A stretch of 64,000 nt of DNA from Daphnia pulex (GCF_021134715.1 NC_060027.1:744001-808000), one strand, 5' to 3'; numbered from the stretch's first letter, positions 39,401 to 51,569 are shown. The notes: generated from the letters alone by a model not told the origin. Translations and numbers: made by a program.

Positions 39401-41340
39401 GTATTGCAAATTTACCGGATGAACGCTAATGAATTGCTGATTGGGCAAAAGAAAAATCTCCGATACCTTCATGATGATATCGGCCAAAAGGAGACGAAAG
39501 CCTTCGCAAATGCCCATCAATTTGCGCAACCAGTTGAGGAGGCGGAGGGCGTGTCCCTGATGAGCCAAAAAGGGTCCGAGGAGGACGCAGACTTTCAGGG
39601 CACGTGGAGGCAATCGTGAAGTGTGCCGCTCGATGGCAGATCGGGCTTGATTGCACGCCTGATTATTATCAATTCAATTTATTAGTCGGGCTCAAAAAAC
39701 GTTGTGGGTCAAGTTTCGGCGTTTCTACCTGAAACGACGAACAGCGGACGATGCTCCTGCCCTCCCGGTCGATACAAGTGGCCAGATCGACCGCCTCACG
39801 CGAACTGACATCCAATGAACGCTGCAGAGCTTGAATGACCTGCTCGAACGTGTGCGATTCGTCATTGTAGACGGCTGTGGCGTACACCGAAGTGTACAGC
39901 TCCGGTCCGCATGGGCCGAAATCACGCCGATCCACCGGCATCGATCCGCTATCGCCTTCTTTGATCTACACAATAGGAGGAGGCGAATGAAGTCAATTCC
40001 ATTCCGGTGATAAATAAAGGGTGACACTCACTTTCAAGTCGGCAGGCAAGTTGAGATTGGTGTTGGATCCCAACAATTCCTGGGCGTATTTCAGCACCGC
40101 CTCGATGACAATCCTGCAGCGATCGCCCATGTTGACGGCCGCTCTGGAGATGAAATTGTTCAGTTAAAGATTGGTGGAGAGATGATTTAAAATGAGGGAT
40201 GATTTACATTCGATCCAGACGATCTAGAGCTGCCTTCTTTCTGGCGGCGGGATCGAGCAACAGGGCGGAAGCGGTGGCATCGCACTTATGAAGCGAGCAA
40301 CGTGGGGCTTGGCGCCAAGCTTCCGTATCACCGCAATCACAATAACCTCCTCCCACGGACGTGCTCAATTTGTAGCGATGTTGTTTGTGCTCCGAGTTAC
40401 GGAAACAGTCTGCGCACAGAACGCATGTCGGATCAGCTCCACAATCCCGACAGCTGATGGAAGACGAATGAGAATTTTTAGTTATTATTTCATTAAATTT
40501 AATAAAACTATTAATCAACTTCATACCTGTATGTTGGTTCTCCCATTCGGAAGACTCTACCACACAGAGCCGGGGGATTGTCATTTTTGGAGAGCTCTTC
40601 CCACACTTTGTTGGGGTCTCCAGTAGGTGCTGCACAGAGGAATTGCTCCAGTGGAAGTATCATCTCTCTCACCACTTGTGCTTCGTCATACAGAGACTCC
40701 ATGCAGTTGTGCCCAGGCTAGATACAATATTAACGGAATACCAAGTTAAGTTTTCGAAGTTTCAATTCATGGTACTTGAGAACAGAAAAGTTTCTTTTTA
40801 CCACCGGGCAAAAGTTGGGTGGGACTACCATCTTCCAGAATTCCCTTAGACACTGGGTGGTGAATGTTCCTTCCTGCAAGTCAAATGAAGAATTCTCGTT
40901 ACTAACAAAACCAAAACTGTTGCCGATAATAAGAAATGAATCAATTGGTGTGTTGTGTCACAAAACCCCTCAAAACTTGGTGACGTTTTCAAAGTAATGT
41001 TATCCAAAGTTGGATTAACCTTCACACATTTTTGGTAGTTTTGTGACAACATCAGAGAGTTGCCGGGGAAACAGACCTGGTACATTTGGAGCCACCGTTC
41101 AACAACTTTGGGTTTGTCATCCCAAGGCATGTTGGGGCAAATGCCTGTGTAGTGTTCATCATTGTCTGAAGGTGAAAACCGAAGTTCGACACTGGGCGAT
41201 CCTGAGCTTTTCGTCATATCAATCCCGCCAATATCCGAATTGGTCACATAAAGTTCGTCATTGCTGTGTTCAAGTTCCATATCGTCTGTACTATCTTCGT
41301 CGCTAAACGAATGCAAAATCAAGTCCTCGATTGGATCCAT
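33415..41340 (-). CDS. UBR2: E3 ubiquitin-protein ligase UBR1/UBR2 (N-recognin)
   Basis: RING ligase of the N-degron pathway; it binds proteins with destabilising N-termini and works with a RAD6-type E2. It is encoded by many minus-strand exons over 7.9 kb. The first exons give [12 protein letters not shown], then [14 protein letters not shown]. The UBR box covers about residues 164-232: [25 protein letters not shown] and [16 protein letters not shown] carry the zinc-binding Cys/His set and the acidic N-degron pocket. Helical middle exons follow (37.0-40.2 kb). The RING-H2 starts at YTCIVCQEE and continues with [12 protein letters not shown] and FLCPLCKSL (about 36.2-36.6 kb). The C-terminal UBLC-type domain ends near [15 protein letters not shown]. 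Total size is in the family range (around 1,800 residues). Whether it is orthologous to UBR1 or UBR2 is uncertain; arthropods may have a single gene. One 717-bp intron (35114-35830) holds two tRNA genes. Confidence 0.92.
35273..35344 (-). tRNA. tRNA-Pro (anticodon TGG)
   Basis: A 72-base cloverleaf on the minus strand. The acceptor stem pairs GGCCTGT with ACAGGCC; the discriminator is C; the A box region is TGGTCTAGGGG and the B box is GGTTCAAATCC. The anticodon stem CTCGC/GCGAG encloses the loop TTTGGGT, with anticodon TGG for proline. It lies inside an intron of the UBR gene in the same orientation. Confidence 0.95.
35739..35810 (-). tRNA. tRNA-Pro (anticodon CGG)
   Basis: A 72-base cloverleaf on the minus strand, nearly identical to the tRNA-Pro(TGG) 394 bases downstream. 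The acceptor stem pairs GGCCTGA with TCAGGCC, with matching compensatory changes relative to its neighbour. The anticodon loop is TTCGGGT, giving anticodon CGG. The A box and B box are intact. Its 5' end is only about 20 bases inside the UBR intron from the 5' splice site. Confidence 0.95.
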
Positions 41341-41580
41341 GCTGACAATTTAGAGGGAACAAATGAGTTGCCAACAAAAAGAGGATCTCGAATAAGCCAA
41401 CAGGGAGAGTGTGATTCTCCTGTTTTGATAGTTCACATTAAACTTCACTTTCAATTGATTTTGGCCTCGTTCTTTCGACCAAAAAGCCTTTTTCTTTTCC
41501 AACGTTGGTTAGAAATCGTCACATAATTTCACTTTCACCCATCAGCTGTTTGGTTCTTGGCGTTGAGTTTGGGACTCGTT

Positions 41581-41594
41581 CGCTAGATGGCGAC
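41581..41594 (+). promoter_or_regulatory. CTCF-like motif 1
   Basis: CGCTAGATGGCGAC resembles the core of the animal CTCF motif (CCASYAGRKGGCRS), lacking the leading C. It sits about 240 bases upstream of the UBR start codon. Confidence 0.3.
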
Positions 41595-42693
41595 GATTGA
41601 TAAATCGCGGGACGACAACAGCACACACCAATCCGCTCCGTGATCGGAACTTTTATCGACTGGCTGCAGGCTTCCCTGCACGTTTCCCTATTCTCGTCGG
41701 CGATGCTCTTATGTAACGTGTGTTTAGTATAAATCATATCAACACACACGACAAGAGCTCCCAACAGCAGCCGGGGAAACAGACGTATAAACTACGGGTT
41801 TTTTAAATGAACTGTCTGGATGATTTATATCGAAAAACAAAAACTGACGGATGACGCTCAAAGCCACAAGAATATATATATTTCGAGTGGAAGCTTCACT
41901 CACTCGACAGACAGCCTCCGACGACATGCACAACATATTTCGATTAGAATATGATATGTATTATGTAGGTAAGCTTGTGATAAGTCGATACCTACGCTAT
42001 TTTTCTACCGTACATTATGCAAAGACCCAGCAGTCAGGCCACGCCTCAGAAACTTTCCTCTCATCTGAATAAATCAACGCAAGAGAAAGAAGTAAAATCT
42101 CGTTGGAAAAAAAAAAATGTTGGGTTGTGCAGAGTGCTAGTCGTCGATTTATAACGATCACACGGAAATTCACAACGGGATCTGTTTTCTTTTCTTTTGG
42201 CCAATGTGCCATGTGGCAGACGGATGTAACAAAAGCAAGTAGTTTCCCACCGACACTATTACACGACTTCGTTTTCAATTTTTATTTTCCATCTTGTCTT
42301 GTTTCACTCACGTACTTGACGACCTCATACGTGAGCCACATGCGATACAACGTTGACGAGCGAATCCAATTAAATCGAGCTCTTTTCAAGCGCATCTAAC
42401 GATATATGCGAATAACTGATGATGTGTACGTGATGATGATGATGACAGCAGTACACATAGCGCCATTTATTCCCCCCCGTCAAAATGGCAATAAATAAAC
42501 CGCAGAAAATGTTGACTGCCAACAACCAATCAAAACATTTTTATTCCTCACACTTAAAGGCACAAGTCATAGAATTTTTAATCCACGCGATTTATGTTTA
42601 TGACTCGAAGTCGAATTTGACATGTTACAACCCAGTTAAGTTTTAACTCGTCACATGATCAGAATCGAATTTGGAATTAGTTGTTTAAATCGA

Positions 42694-42708
42694 CCGCTAG
42701 ATGGCGAA
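42694..42708 (+). promoter_or_regulatory. CTCF-like motif 2
   Basis: CCGCTAGATGGCGAA matches the CTCF core with one mismatch (G for A at the third position) and shares an 11-base core with the motif at 41581 in the same orientation. Confidence 0.33.
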
Positions 42709-43280
42709 GGCGACAAATTGTTCGCCAAATTCAAACCTTCATTAGCGAAGGAAAGAAAAAGCGCACGTTTCGTGCCTCCTATTTCTTGTCATGGGAGACA
42801 AACTGGGCGGTAGAAAATAAAACATAAATATTTGTGTGTATGTCTATCTACTACGTGTGTCATTTTATCGATTAGTCTGGCCGTGTGTGTGTGTTTGATT
42901 ATTACGGCTCTTTGCAGGGCATCGGATCTCGGCGAAAAAAAGGAGCTAGACGCGGCGCTCGTTTATGTAACACAAACCCGGCGGCGATTCGATTTTTCCT
43001 GTTCCGGGGAATCGCGTTGACATTTTATATCCCGTTGCGTTTTCGGATGGAGGACCTTGGCGACGACGATGAGGAAAACAGAAAAGAAAGAAGAAAAAGC
43101 GTAGAGGGTGGTGGGGCGGGACCGTGAGTGAAGGGCGTCGCGCGGTGGTTTTTGGCTTTTGACGAGTCAAATAATAATAAGACGCACGTCATCGCCAGGC
43201 AGTGAGTCGTCGTCTTACAAATATACAACAAACAATCAACAAACAAACAACAAAAAATAACCCGCAGTGTGAGTCGGCCC

Positions 43281-43290
43281 TATAAATATA
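43281..43290 (+). promoter_or_regulatory. Candidate TATA box
   Basis: TATAAATATA flanked by GC-rich sequence (GGCCC before, CGCCGGGCG some bases after). The setting suits a core promoter on the plus strand, possibly for the RASL10-like gene about 5 kb downstream, via noncoding first exons. No transcript evidence is available from sequence alone. Confidence 0.3.
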
Positions 43291-46200
43291 ACAACTACGC
43301 CGGGCGTCCGGAAGAAACACACACGCCGTCCGCTACTGCGCTTCTTATAAGCCGACGACGGGGGGGGAGAGAGAGATCAAATCTCAAACGTCAGTGTAGC
43401 CGGGGGTAGTAGTCGAATTGTGTACATAATAACCAGAGTCAATCGTCATCCCCGACGGCCAACACCAGAAATTCCTGACTTTCCAACACGCCACATTGAT
43501 AATAGACCTTGCTCGCCTCCCTCTCTATATATGATAGATCCACTTTGATGGTCTAGATCAAAGGATCTCTCCCTGGCTCCTAGTATATATATGGAGTGAT
43601 GGGCCGCTCGTGAATCTTGGGGGTGGGCGATCCTGTATCCTAGAAATAATAAACGAGGCAGAAATATGATTTGGCATCTCTAGCTCCTATCTATATACTC
43701 CCGCCCGACGGCGAGAAACGGATCTAGACATATCGAATTTCTCGGCGGTATTTTTCGGCCCCCCCGATATCAAAATGGCACTGATTGTTGTAAATCATTC
43801 ATTGCGTCATAGAGTGTACAGTGTACACGGGCTTCTATATAATCAAGTGCTTTTCAATGAACTATTTCAATGGAGTTGATATAGTATAACATTGAGAAAT
43901 TGACGAGCGAGTCTTTTATTGCGTATTAGCGAATAGCAGCTCTGCTCTCCCATGTTAGACATTGTACATAATAAAAATAGGGGGGAGTGAGAGCGGGAGC
44001 GATCGATATGAAATCCCAATTTCATTCGCGGGGATCTTTTTTTTTTCCCCTATGTAACGCGCATCTACCATCCCCGCCAAATCGTAAAAAAGAAAAAGTT
44101 ACAATAGAATTTACCAGATTTTCCAACCCATCAAAAGTCTGGAAAGAGAAAGTTCAGGAGCCAGTTGATTCTATCTGGCGAGAAAAATAAAAGTTTGCCT
44201 TTCCATAGAGTCATGTGATGGAGATTATTTCATCACCCAATGTTTTAATATACAACGGAGACAAGGAAATGGGGTGCAGCTGATGGAAAAGGATCGTCCC
44301 ACCCCCACCCCCCGTTAGTGTTGTTGAGGAACCACGGCGAGCACATCATATCCGGTCCTGTCGTGAATTAGCATCATAATGAGCTGAGCTCAGCAGGAGC
44401 GAACACACAGGGGGAGGTGCTCCTCCCAGCATACCGCGGCGCGTGCTCTTAGATCTAATGGAGAGACGAAAGAGAGAGCGAGGGAAATCCCGCTGACGGT
44501 CTTTATTGGGCGAACGATATGAAACGAACGAGGCAGCGGAAAGCCCCCCCCCCCCCCCCCCCATTTTTTTTCGCCTATATACATTTCTATATGAGGGAGA
44601 TGTCTAGAGACGCATTAATCAATATCATAATCCTCGCCCATGTCTCTCCTTCCAACGTGTAACGTACCTACAGCAGTCAAAGGCGGAATAGGTGGTGCCG
44701 TGATTAGTGGAATCCACCTCCGGAAGTCTTCCGTGTGACAGCGCGGGAAAAAAACACCCCATTCAAATTTTCGGTTAGATGATTTTTCGTTCTGTACAAG
44801 GGGGAAAAAGAAAAAGTTGAAATCAATTGGCATCATCGTTTTTAATATTAAGGAATAATAAAAATGTGACACGCGCGCGCACATGACTGAAGATGAAAAA
44901 AAAAGGAGATGAAGAAATTGCTGGGGAATGTCGCCCAGCGGTTTTTTATTCCTTGTGACGCGTGATTTGAATATATTAAAAATTGACGCCGCGGCTCTAC
45001 GTTGTCTAATATGTAAAGAGGAAAGATGGAAAGGAAGAAGAAGAAGAAGAACATGTTGAAATATTCACCGCCACCTACCAGGAGAGGACATGTATATATG
45101 CGATTTTCCTTGAATTGCAGACGGGAAAGAGGGGCGGGATCAATCGATAAATCTCCACCAGCCACCACCACCGCCAGCAGTAGCAGCCAGCCAGCGCACA
45201 TATCTCCACAAAACAGCGAATGTTTTGACTGATGATGATGGCTTTTATATTCATAACGGAGGAGTCGCCCCTCCTTTTGTCCTATTCACAATGACCTCGA
45301 GAAAAGGCGTGGGCTGCTGTAGTATAATATCTAGAAGGAGACAATGTTTGATTAGAAAAAATATTTAGTCCCGAAACGAAGATTGAAGTCGATTCACCTC
45401 TGAAAAACACCATTTCCCATGGTGAACGCAATTCAATGATGATATTATGATGGGTACACGCAATTTTGATGAAAGCCGCTTTCCGATCGAGTTTCTCCCC
45501 CGGCAGCTCTCCACTCCTAGTATGAATATCGATTATTGGTTATTCAGCAGTTTCAGTGACCTCTTCTTCTTTTTAGACGATTTTCACGTTCGTGCTCTTT
45601 TGTTGGTCGCCTGGGTCACGGACTCCCCCCGCTTGAAATGCCAACGACAATATCTTTTCAACAGGTTCTTCTTCTGCACACATTTGCCTATAAATGGGAG
45701 AGAGAAAATATAAAAATTTTAGTGGGAGGTAATAATAAGAAAACGGTCCAGCAGGGGGCAGTTGACGGCCTGGAATTTTCATATCCTGGAAAAAAAAAAG
45801 AAATTTGGTATGCCAGTCACCATCGAGGGCTGGACGCATTTGATACACACTGACCAACGGCGGGAGGCGGTGATTTACGACATTTAATATCGTCTGCACA
45901 GCGTCTGAAGAAATACGAGCGGGAAAAATCAAATTATCCGGCAATATCATTTAAAAAAAAAATGAGTTAAAGTGACGCGCACTACTCTCTAATATCAAAA
46001 TTGATATAAATAAAGGTCAATCGGATTGGCTGTCTCCCCCCTCCCCCCCCCCCCCCCCCCACGGTGTAACTTGTTTACGGTTTCGTGCAGATTGGGCGCA
46101 TCCCACAAAATAGAATTACGTCGTGTGCTGCTGTGGCCATCAGGAGCGTATCAAATATTTCTGGACCTTCCGAAAAGAACCGCTAATCGATTTTTCTTTT

Positions 46201-47143
46201 TTCCTTTTTTTCCCGGCAAAAGTCAATGACGGGCGGTGGCGGCTTCTCCCACGGCGACCGGGACAAGTTCCGTCTGCTCGTCAATAATCCCATCACGTCT
46301 GGCGGGCCGTGTGTTTCCAAAACAGGAGCCTCTATAGCCAGCCAGTCTCCAGCCGTCGTCCGTGTCATTATCTCTTCTCTTCTGCCGCCGCCGAGCATCA
46401 AATGGATTGGCAAACTGTCGGAGAAAATTCAAGGAGACATCATCAAGAGTAGTAAGATGGTTGTCGGTCCAATTTTGATATGCGCTCCTAACCAGGAGGG
46501 AGTAGGAGGAGGGAGGGGAGCGCGTATATCATCATCAACTTGTTGTTTGTTTGCCCGCCCCGTTCTCAACATGTTATGATGAGGAGCAACCCAGGAGCGC
46601 CGAGGAGTTCGATCGAATTGTTCCCCCCCATTGTCGTGCAGATTTCAATGGGTCGTCGTTGGATAGGCAACAACTACACACCGAAAAAAGATAGAAGGGA
46701 AGAAGACAAGGCTCCTACAGGATCCTGTCTTCTCTGAAAAAGTAGAAAAGTTTCGCCTCCTACTTTCTTACACTGTAAATAGAGAGGAGGCCCAGGCTAT
46801 TCAAGAGTGGCACGAAGAAAATCTATCTGTGTAGTTTAGACAGGAGCCGTATAGGAGACACACACAAAGGAAGCGACTCCTCCTACTCCCCTTTTTTTAT
46901 AGCTCCTAGATAGTAGGTAGGTGTACAGTTCTCGCTGTAGGTCTTCTTCTTATAGACGTTTTTCCAAAGACGATGGATGTATGTATGTATACTATAAGGA
47001 GCCTCGGCGACTACTTTGGCTCAGTTCCGGCTCAGCCTCCCAACGAGTCGCACGTAGACGTACAGTCCGCTCCGCCCACCTCATTTTTTTTTTTCGTCAC
47101 CTCCTTCCATTGACGATTTGGTTTTGTTTGTGTGTCCCCGCAG

Positions 47144-47195
47144 GATTTTGTCCGGTTGAGTTTTTGATTGCGTTCGATCCTGGATAGGAAAAAAG
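47144..47195 (+). other. Candidate 5' noncoding exon of the RASL10-like gene
   Basis: A 52-base stretch lies between a strong acceptor (TTTGTGTGTCCCCGCAG) and a strong donor (AAAAG|gtaagg). It is on the same strand as, and 1.1 kb upstream of, the acceptor (aaaaaaacag at about 48320) that precedes the RASL10 start codon. No ATG is present in it, which fits a 5' UTR exon. Confidence 0.35.
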
Positions 47196-48260
47196 GTAAG
47201 GACATCATAATAATATTAGATCAGAAATAAGGTCGGCGCTAATGTACCACCACAGTCTGTGTAGCGTCTAGGAGACGGGCGACGACGACGACGGGCCAAT
47301 ATGATGATCCACCAGGGATCTAATAGAATGTGTATAGATGTGTATCTTGGGAGAGTTTCCGATGACTAGGACTTTTCGCTCGGCATACACAATAGAATCT
47401 GCCCGTTTTTTTTTTTTTTCCTTTTTATTAACACCGCGGCAGCAGCAGCTCCTTTTTGTTGTCCGGCTAGGAGAAGATGTCGGCCATTTCTTCCTTGCAT
47501 CAACACAAATCCCGCACGATATATATCTTTTCTCGATCCGGTTGGCCACTTTATGGGAGAAAAAATGCGGGTAGAGATGGGCCGTCATCCGTGTAGATCC
47601 CATCGAACACGATAGGATTTGGGTAGTAGGCGTGGTATCTAAATATATACATAAACACGTATATAATAACATCGTAACATTGACGGGCCAAAATAAAAAA
47701 AAGGGGGGGGGGGGAGGGAGACACGGAATTGCACTTCTTCCAATAAGTCGTGCCATAGAAACCAATGGCGGATCGATAACTATAGAGAGAAAACATAATA
47801 GACTCGGCAAGGATTTGACATGGGGGGATTGATAACAGGATCACGTTGCAAGAGTCCTCTACCAGATGACAAATAGCGTGGGATTGTCATTGTTATTAAT
47901 GCCACCCACTAAGTTTTAATGGCGCGAAATTGTCGCCAAAAGGGGAAAGAGGGGGGAGCTGGATCAATCGGGCGACTATTTCGAGGATCGTTTTATTTTC
48001 TACCCCCCTCGAGCAAAGCGGATGGGAGGATTTCGAATGTGTAAACAACCAAAGATCTCTCTGGAGAGAATACGGATGATTGAAGACCAGACATGATATT
48101 AAAAAAAAAGTAACTTTCTTTCCTTACCCAAATATATACAGCAGAAGTAACACACAAATAGGAGCGGATGTGAAAAGCGGAAGTCTCCATCCGTCGTTTT
48201 TTTCAAATTCGATCAGGATCCTGGGAGGCCCAACGATATTTATCACCGCCTGTGAAAATA

Positions 48261-48293
48261 GAATAAAATAAAATAAAATAAAATGAAATGAAA
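48261..48293. repeat. AAAAT pentanucleotide microsatellite
   Basis: Tandem AAAAT/AAATG-type units, about six copies, shortly before the first coding exon of the RASL10-like gene. Confidence 0.7.
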
Positions 48294-48352
48294 TTTTCTT
48301 CTTTTTCTTTAAAAAAACAGGAAAGAAAATAGGAAAAAAGAAATTCCTGTCA

Positions 48353-51300
48353 ATGGCCGGAGGAGGTGACGCCGGTGGCGAGAATGTCGGCTCAACTACC
48401 AAGAGATTGACCATCGCTTTTATCGGCGCCAAGAGCGTCGGTAAGACTTCAATCATCCGAGTAAGTCCCCACCCATCACATCATCCCCGACTTGGCTATT
48501 GACACAGTTGCCGAGGCTATCGTGCAAATATGTGCAGGATCAGATGGGGAGGGGGATTTTCAAAAGCGCCAAAATTCGTCGCCCAGCACCCAAGAAGATG
48601 AATCGATAGCGCAGCGGAAATTTTTTCAATGAAATTGCACATCATCAATTTGCCACCGTGAAAAATATTTATCTGCGTAGGCGCGCCGGTGGCCCAGTGG
48701 GACCCATGCCATGAACCCATCCAACTTTTTTCGGGAGCAGTTATTCATTCCAAGGGTCCCGACCGGGGACGACAGGACGTGTGGGGGGGGGGAAGACCCT
48801 TATTTTTGCTTCTCCAACGATGATGAATCGAAACTCCCGCTCCTGATTTCCACACCCGCAGCATCTGAAATTGGGGCTCCTATTGAAAAGTGATTCGAGT
48901 TAATTCAATTAGTCGGCCCCAACCCACCCCAAAAAACTTAATCTGACTTGCAAATACACGCAGGTTATAACACGGGCACCCAGGGTGATTGATGATCTCG
49001 GGACACCTACATAACTTTGAGCGTTGATTGGCTACGTTCCATCAATCGATTGATTGAGGAGGTGGGTGGGGGAAACGGGGCGATGACGACGTGATGTCAA
49101 TATTCTTCCGCGTGAGTGTGTCTCCCTGGTAAATACGCCCCACAGAGAGAGAGGGGACTTTTCTTTTTCCCGGTACAGATTTTTTCAGCGCAGGAACTTT
49201 GAGCAGGGCGTTTATTTCTCCAGAATCGTCCGACCGTTTTCTTTCCATTTACCAAACTGTCAGCCGATTTATCTCGGACAGACATCTATCCATTTCCTTT
49301 TGTTTCTTCTCCTTTTGCTACGTCGAACACACCGAGACAATTTACAGCTCGGAGGACTCAACGATCCTGGGCAATAAAAAAAAAACGGGTCAAATCCGAT
49401 CATTTCCAACAGAAAAAATGTTATTCGATCTTTTAAAATATAAATAAAAAATGTTTGTTGCCTTTTCTTTTTGGTTAAAGCAATTTGTGAGCAACCAGTT
49501 CAGCGATGTTGTCGGATCGACCGTCCATCCGCACCGTTACGCCACCAGTTTGGTCCTGTCCAATAACCGCATCATTGAAATTCACATCTCCGATTTCCCG
49601 GCCATCGAAACATTTCCGGAAGATTCCCTGCAAGAGTGGAACCTGCACTGCTCCGCCGCTTCACCCAAGCAGCAAAATCCGAGGAAGCCCCCACAATCCT
49701 TTTGTCGATTACGGCAGGCGTCCGCCTACGTCCTCGTCTTCGACTCTTCCAGACCGGCGCCCACGTTCCAGTACATCCGCCAGATCCGCGATCAGATCCT
49801 CAGTCACGGAGGCAAAGACGTTTACAAGAAGCCCATGGTAGTGGCGGCCAATAAACAGGATCTCATCCACATGGCCAGGGGTCCGTCGTCTGTCGGTGGA
49901 ACGACGACGACGGCTGGAACGTCGTCGTGGTCCAATCGGGGTCCGTTGATGGGAAAGGGCCGCCGCCGAGGGACTAACAAGTACATCCATCACCAGCATC
50001 ATCCGTCTTCGGGAGCAAACGGCTCGCACAACAACAGCAACGGGCTGGGCAATTCCGGCGGCAACGGCGGCGGTAAAAACGGCTACAACGGGACGACTGG
50101 AACGTCGAGCGAGTGGAGCTGCACCGTGCGGAAGCAGTGGCGTTGCCTCTACGTCGAGTGCAGCGCCAAATTCAATTGGCAGGTCAGTCAACTTGGTTTC
50201 TTTCTTATTTAGGAGCTAACTAACTAGAGCTCCTTATTGATCCAATCAAGTCTTCTTTCTCCTCCCTCTCTGGCCGTCACCCGGGGCTAATTTCTATATC
50301 GAAGATGAGAAGAGAAAAACGAAGGTTGCGCTTTTCATTGGGTCGATCGAACTTGGTGAATTAATTGATGGCGAGAGAGAAGCGCAGCGCTGCTCGTCAA
50401 CTCCTGGGTCGTGTAATAATAACAAGCCGAGTGTGTTTCCTATATAGTCAGACCCTATAAAAAGAACAAAACGGACGGAATTCATTAAAAATATATCCAA
50501 CAGTTTCTCTCTCTCTCTCTCTCGTCGGGTTCCGACTAATAATTATTTGGGTGGGGGGCCTTTACTCGCTTGTTATGATGTTATTATCTTCCGGTCCTCT
50601 CCTCAGCAGAGTCGTCCCTTGATGATAGTTTCCAACTTATTTTTAGAGCGTAGAGAGACGCAGTGGCCATTATTGTTCATTTGCTCCTCCTCCACGGGCT
50701 CGTGTCTCCTAGGCGAAGAAAAGTCTTATTCAATTAATTCCTTCCAATTTCACTAATCAGTATTTATACGCATTCCGAGAATTGTGTGCGCGTTGTTATT
50801 ATCTATAGGCATCTTCCCTCCACGGCGGAATGGGCCACCGAGAGTTTCGGGTAATATATATTTGCGACGGAAAATTACGTGAGTTAAGTTTAGGCCCTCC
50901 CTTGGCTCTGTGTGCGCTAATTAGCGCAAAGTAAAACGATCGATTCCACTCGGAGCAATAAGAAACTTGATGAGCGACCACCCCCATACATAAAGTACAG
51001 CAGATTCATCTTCTTCTTCTTCTTCTGAAAACTTCAACAGAAACAGCTGTTGAACGAAAGAAACACTCCCGCCCACCCGTTCCTAAAAATAGCGAATGAA
51101 AAAGAGATCCGCCGTTTAGATTTAGCGATTTTCCGGTGCCTTTACTAGCCCCCGGCAACCGAAGCTTTTACCCTTTTTCGGTTCGTCGAAATGAAAATTT
51201 CGTTTTAATAAAAAAAGTAAAAAAAATGTGAAATTGTTCTTGCCCGTTTTGTGTGTGTAGGTGGTGCATCTGTTCCAGCAGGTGGTCAATGCAATCGAGA

Positions 51301-51563
51301 GTTGCTCCATGGACGGACATCGACACCAATCGGGCGGTGATCCATCGCGCCATCAACTGCCGCATTCGATCGCTCAGCTCGTCCATCTCGGCCAATTGGC
51401 ACATCTGGGGGGTTTTATCAACGTGCCCGGTGCTCCGCCCGTTGTCATGCCGTTGCCACCACCTCCCAGGCCGTTGGCAACTTCACCAGAGACTCGTCGA
51501 CGAACGACGACGACAACAAACGGGGGGCGATCGACCAGAAGATTGCAATGCCCAGTCTGTTGA
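48353..51563 (+). CDS. RASL10-type Ras-like small GTPase with long insertion
   Basis: Atypical Ras-family protein closest to vertebrate RASL10A/B. Three exons join in frame (48353-48460, 49481-50182, 51261-51563), giving 370 residues against about 200 in human. The P-loop GAKSVGKT is at residues 25-32, followed by IIRQFVSNQFSDV. The DxxG switch II is replaced by SDFPAIETFP, as in vertebrate RASL10 (LDFPPI). Then come ASAYVLVFD, NKQD at 160-163 and ECSAKFNW (SAK at 264-266). Between NKQD and SAK, residues 167-245 are a Gly/Asn/His/Ser/Thr-rich insertion, where human has only a short loop. The C-terminal 100 residues have Pro-rich and Thr-rich segments and end in QCPVC, a possible prenylation box. 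Introns of 1.0 and 1.1 kb are long for this region. Confidence 0.85.
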
Positions 51564-51569
51564 AATAAA
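51564..51569 (+). terminator. Poly(A) signal adjoining the RASL10 stop codon
   Basis: AATAAA begins directly after the TGA stop at 51561-51563. More AAATAAAA motifs follow at about 51606-51616. Use of the first would leave a 3' UTR of only some 20-30 bases. Confidence 0.35.

Larger units (their letters stand above)
41341..48352. other. Low-complexity, gene-poor region upstream of the RASL10-like gene
   Basis: About 7 kb with no supported protein gene. It probably contains the UBR promoter (right after 41340) and the promoter and 5' noncoding exons of the RASL10-like gene. Many long single-base tracts occur: C runs near 44545-44563 and 46035-46060, G runs near 47704-47713, and A runs near 42109-42117. 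Also present are a GT repeat near 42884-42894, two CTCF-like motifs (41581, 42694) and a TATA-like box (43281). Open frames here look like chance products of repeated sequence. Confidence 0.5.

Noticed and set aside
46226-46579. 117-residue plus-strand open frame in the gene-poor region
   Set aside because: It lies in GC-richer sequence and begins with a plausible MTGGGGFSHGDRDK, but has no recognisable motif, and no splice partner of matching phase was found. It could be part of a noncoding 5' exon. Not called as a gene.
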